Below, one piece after another: positions 62,486-64,000 of a stretch of 64,000 nt of DNA. The translations under genes and the position numbers were made by a program. This stretch comes from Maylandia zebra (taxonomy: Eukaryota > Chordata > Actinopteri > Cichliformes > Cichlidae): the NCBI RefSeq assembly GCF_041146795.1, contig NC_135170.1, forward strand, positions 27,708,033-27,772,032, read 5' to 3'. Every line of letters starts with the position of its first letter. The stretch's first letter is position 1. The notes beneath the pieces are model-generated. The model did not search any database and was not told the origin of the DNA. It worked only from the letters and a program-made list of their open reading frames with translations.

Positions 62486-62527
62486 ACGGGTGTAAAATAC
62501 TTTTTACAATAAGTATTTTACACCCGT
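62486..62527. repeat. Perfect 17 bp inverted repeat (hairpin)
   Basis: Arms ACGGGTGTAAAATACTT (62486-62502) and its exact reverse complement (62511-62527) surround an 8-base loop. On + the hairpin is not followed by a T-run. Confidence 0.9.
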
Positions 62528-62631
62528 TGCTGTGATAACAGCTATTGAAAAATTCTGGCAGTCACCAAAAAACTGTAGATTTGTGTGTTTGAGATTCTGA
62601 TATAAAATATGCTTCTATTCTTCTAATATGC

Positions 62632-62728
<97 letters not shown>
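62632..62728 (+). repeat. (ATCT)n microsatellite
   Basis: About 24 uninterrupted tetranucleotide units. Long pure tetranucleotide tracts of this kind are typically polymorphic. Confidence 0.97.
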
Positions 62729-62999
62729 CAGACACCAGAATAAGCTGTTCCTGCAGAGGGAATAAAACGTGTATAATAAAATGATGTAAGAACTGCAACA
62801 GTGTCTCACTGACTAAGGAAAATTAATTATTCTAGACATGTGTAAGAACATGCACTTGTTCAGTCCCAAAATATAATTTGATATATTGCGTTGAAAAATG
62901 CCCTTTCCCCTGATATTTATATATATTTGCAACAGATTGATACTATAATTTAGCCTCTCTTGTTCCGGCCTTCCATTAAGGATTCAAATAGCTGACAGT

Positions 63000-63709
63000 G
63001 GCTGTATCCCAATTCAGGGTCTGCAGCCTTAAAGTACGCATTTCAAGGCCGATTACGTCACAGCGGCGCGCCGAAGGCTGTCCCAATTCAAAGGCTGCTG
63101 GAAATGCGGCCCTGAAATGCGTCCTTCATTTCCCTGAATTTTAAGGCTGTGGCAGTGTAGACTTCGTGGCCCAACATATCCCAGAATGCATAGCGCGGCG
63201 GTGGGTGTGGCTAATTTTGCTGAAAAAAAACGGCGGATGAGGGGCAGCCGAAGAGCAAACTTTAAGTAAGTACTGAATATTATGTCACTTATTTATGTGC
63301 AAATGTTTAATAACGAAGAACATTAAAACATTACTGTTGGCCACATGTCGGCAAAGTTATGTGACATTAGTGACGTTTGTACTAACTTGATTTTAAAGCC
63401 TTTACTTTAAAATATACGCCGTTCAATAGCTGAGCTTAATCTTACAGAGAATGATCAAAGCTCATGTAGAAAGAAACAAACAAATGAACAAAAGATTTTC
63501 TCCTTCATTTCTGTTAAACAAAGCTGTATGAAACGTTTCCAGCTGTTAGTATCATGGTTGCTAGGCAACCTGGGCAGCGCAACAGAGGCTAGACCGTCCC
63601 ATTTCACAAACCTCGCACTTCCGGCCTTAGCGGTCTTTGAGTACGCGGCCCTTGAGGATCGTTGAGGCTGCGTACTTTAAGGCTGCAGACCCTGAATTGG
63701 GATACAGCC
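63000..63709. mobile_element. Non-autonomous DNA transposon with perfect 41 bp TIRs
   Basis: The left terminus (63000-63040, beginning GGCTGTATCCCAATTCAGGG) is the exact reverse complement of the right terminus (63669-63709). AGT flanks both ends (62997-62999 and 63710-63712), a candidate 3 bp target duplication. A diverged partial copy of the terminus (GCTGTCCCAATTCAAAGG, about 63077-63094) lies inside. No frame of 60 codons or more exists, so it depends on a transposase elsewhere. A 3 bp duplication would fit PIF/Harbinger or CMC-type enzymes, but AGT is not the usual TWA of Harbinger; the superfamily is open. Confidence 0.88.
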
Positions 63710-63712
63710 AGT

Positions 63713-64000
63713 GTCTTTGTTGCACTTTATTATCCATGATGTACTTACCATTGTGAACCTAACAAATCTTTTAGATCGCTCAGCAGACATCTGCAGCTAA
63801 GTCTTGAGTGTAATGCCTAATGCCTCTACAACATCTTTACAACATTCCAGTGTACTGACTGGTTTACCACTTCATTGATTCATTAGTAGCTTTCATTCAA
63901 AATGCAACATCGCCTGTAATGCCTCTGGCTTTGCCCTTTATTTTCACTGAAGCAGTAGTCTCTTGGGGAACTCCTCTGGCATGCTGTATGTGTATGTTAA
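63713..64000. other. Intergenic non-coding DNA to window end
   Basis: No gene or structured repeat was seen. Confidence 0.4.

Overview
The window is vertebrate nuclear DNA, almost certainly from a percomorph teleost. It has intron-split genes with GT-AG junctions, an AT-rich background, long microsatellites, and many decayed teleost LINE, Tc1 and hAT-type repeats. The two genes recognised with confidence, pla2g10 and axin1, lie in that order on the + strand. A more precise placement (a cichlid is possible from the look of the repeats) is a guess.

Layout. 1-9 kb: repeat-rich DNA with LINE relics and a (GT)n(TA)n tract. It also holds a possible 5' end of an unidentified minus-strand gene: a non-coding exon near 5437-5600 and a 22-codon first coding exon at 4049-4116. 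9.3-15.6 kb: a cluster of three non-LTR retrotransposon fragments. These are an L1/Tx1-like 3' piece on +, an L2/CR1-like 3' half on -, and a second 5'-truncated L1/Tx1-like element on - with a 783-codon open reverse-transcriptase frame and a 2.1 kb GC-rich 3' tail. 16.0-19.2 kb: pla2g10, a secreted phospholipase A2 with TATA promoter, four coding exons and poly(A) signals. 19.2-35.2 kb: mostly non-coding, with a tRNA-Thr(CGT) gene on -, two hairpin-forming repeats, a folding MITE-like inverted repeat and three unproven exon-like segments. 35.2-58.3 kb: axin1, with a non-coding first exon in a CpG-richer promoter region, ten coding exons (848 aa predicted) and a 3' UTR of about 3.1 kb. Its introns carry several repeats, including a non-autonomous hAT element with an exact 8 bp target duplication. 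58.3-64 kb: a dead Tc1-like transposase, microsatellites, and a 710 bp DNA transposon with perfect 41 bp terminal inverted repeats.

Function. axin1 encodes the scaffold of the beta-catenin destruction complex in Wnt signalling. The RGS (APC-binding), GSK3-binding, beta-catenin-binding and DIX segments are all intact and in the usual order. pla2g10 encodes a secreted lipolytic enzyme. The two genes are neighbours but have no known joint function. I see no sign of a new multi-gene system; the most informative unusual items are the structurally exact transposons, the long open L1 frame and the exon-like cluster at 28-32 kb. Exon limits come from reading frame, splice consensus and remembered family alignment, not from transcript data.
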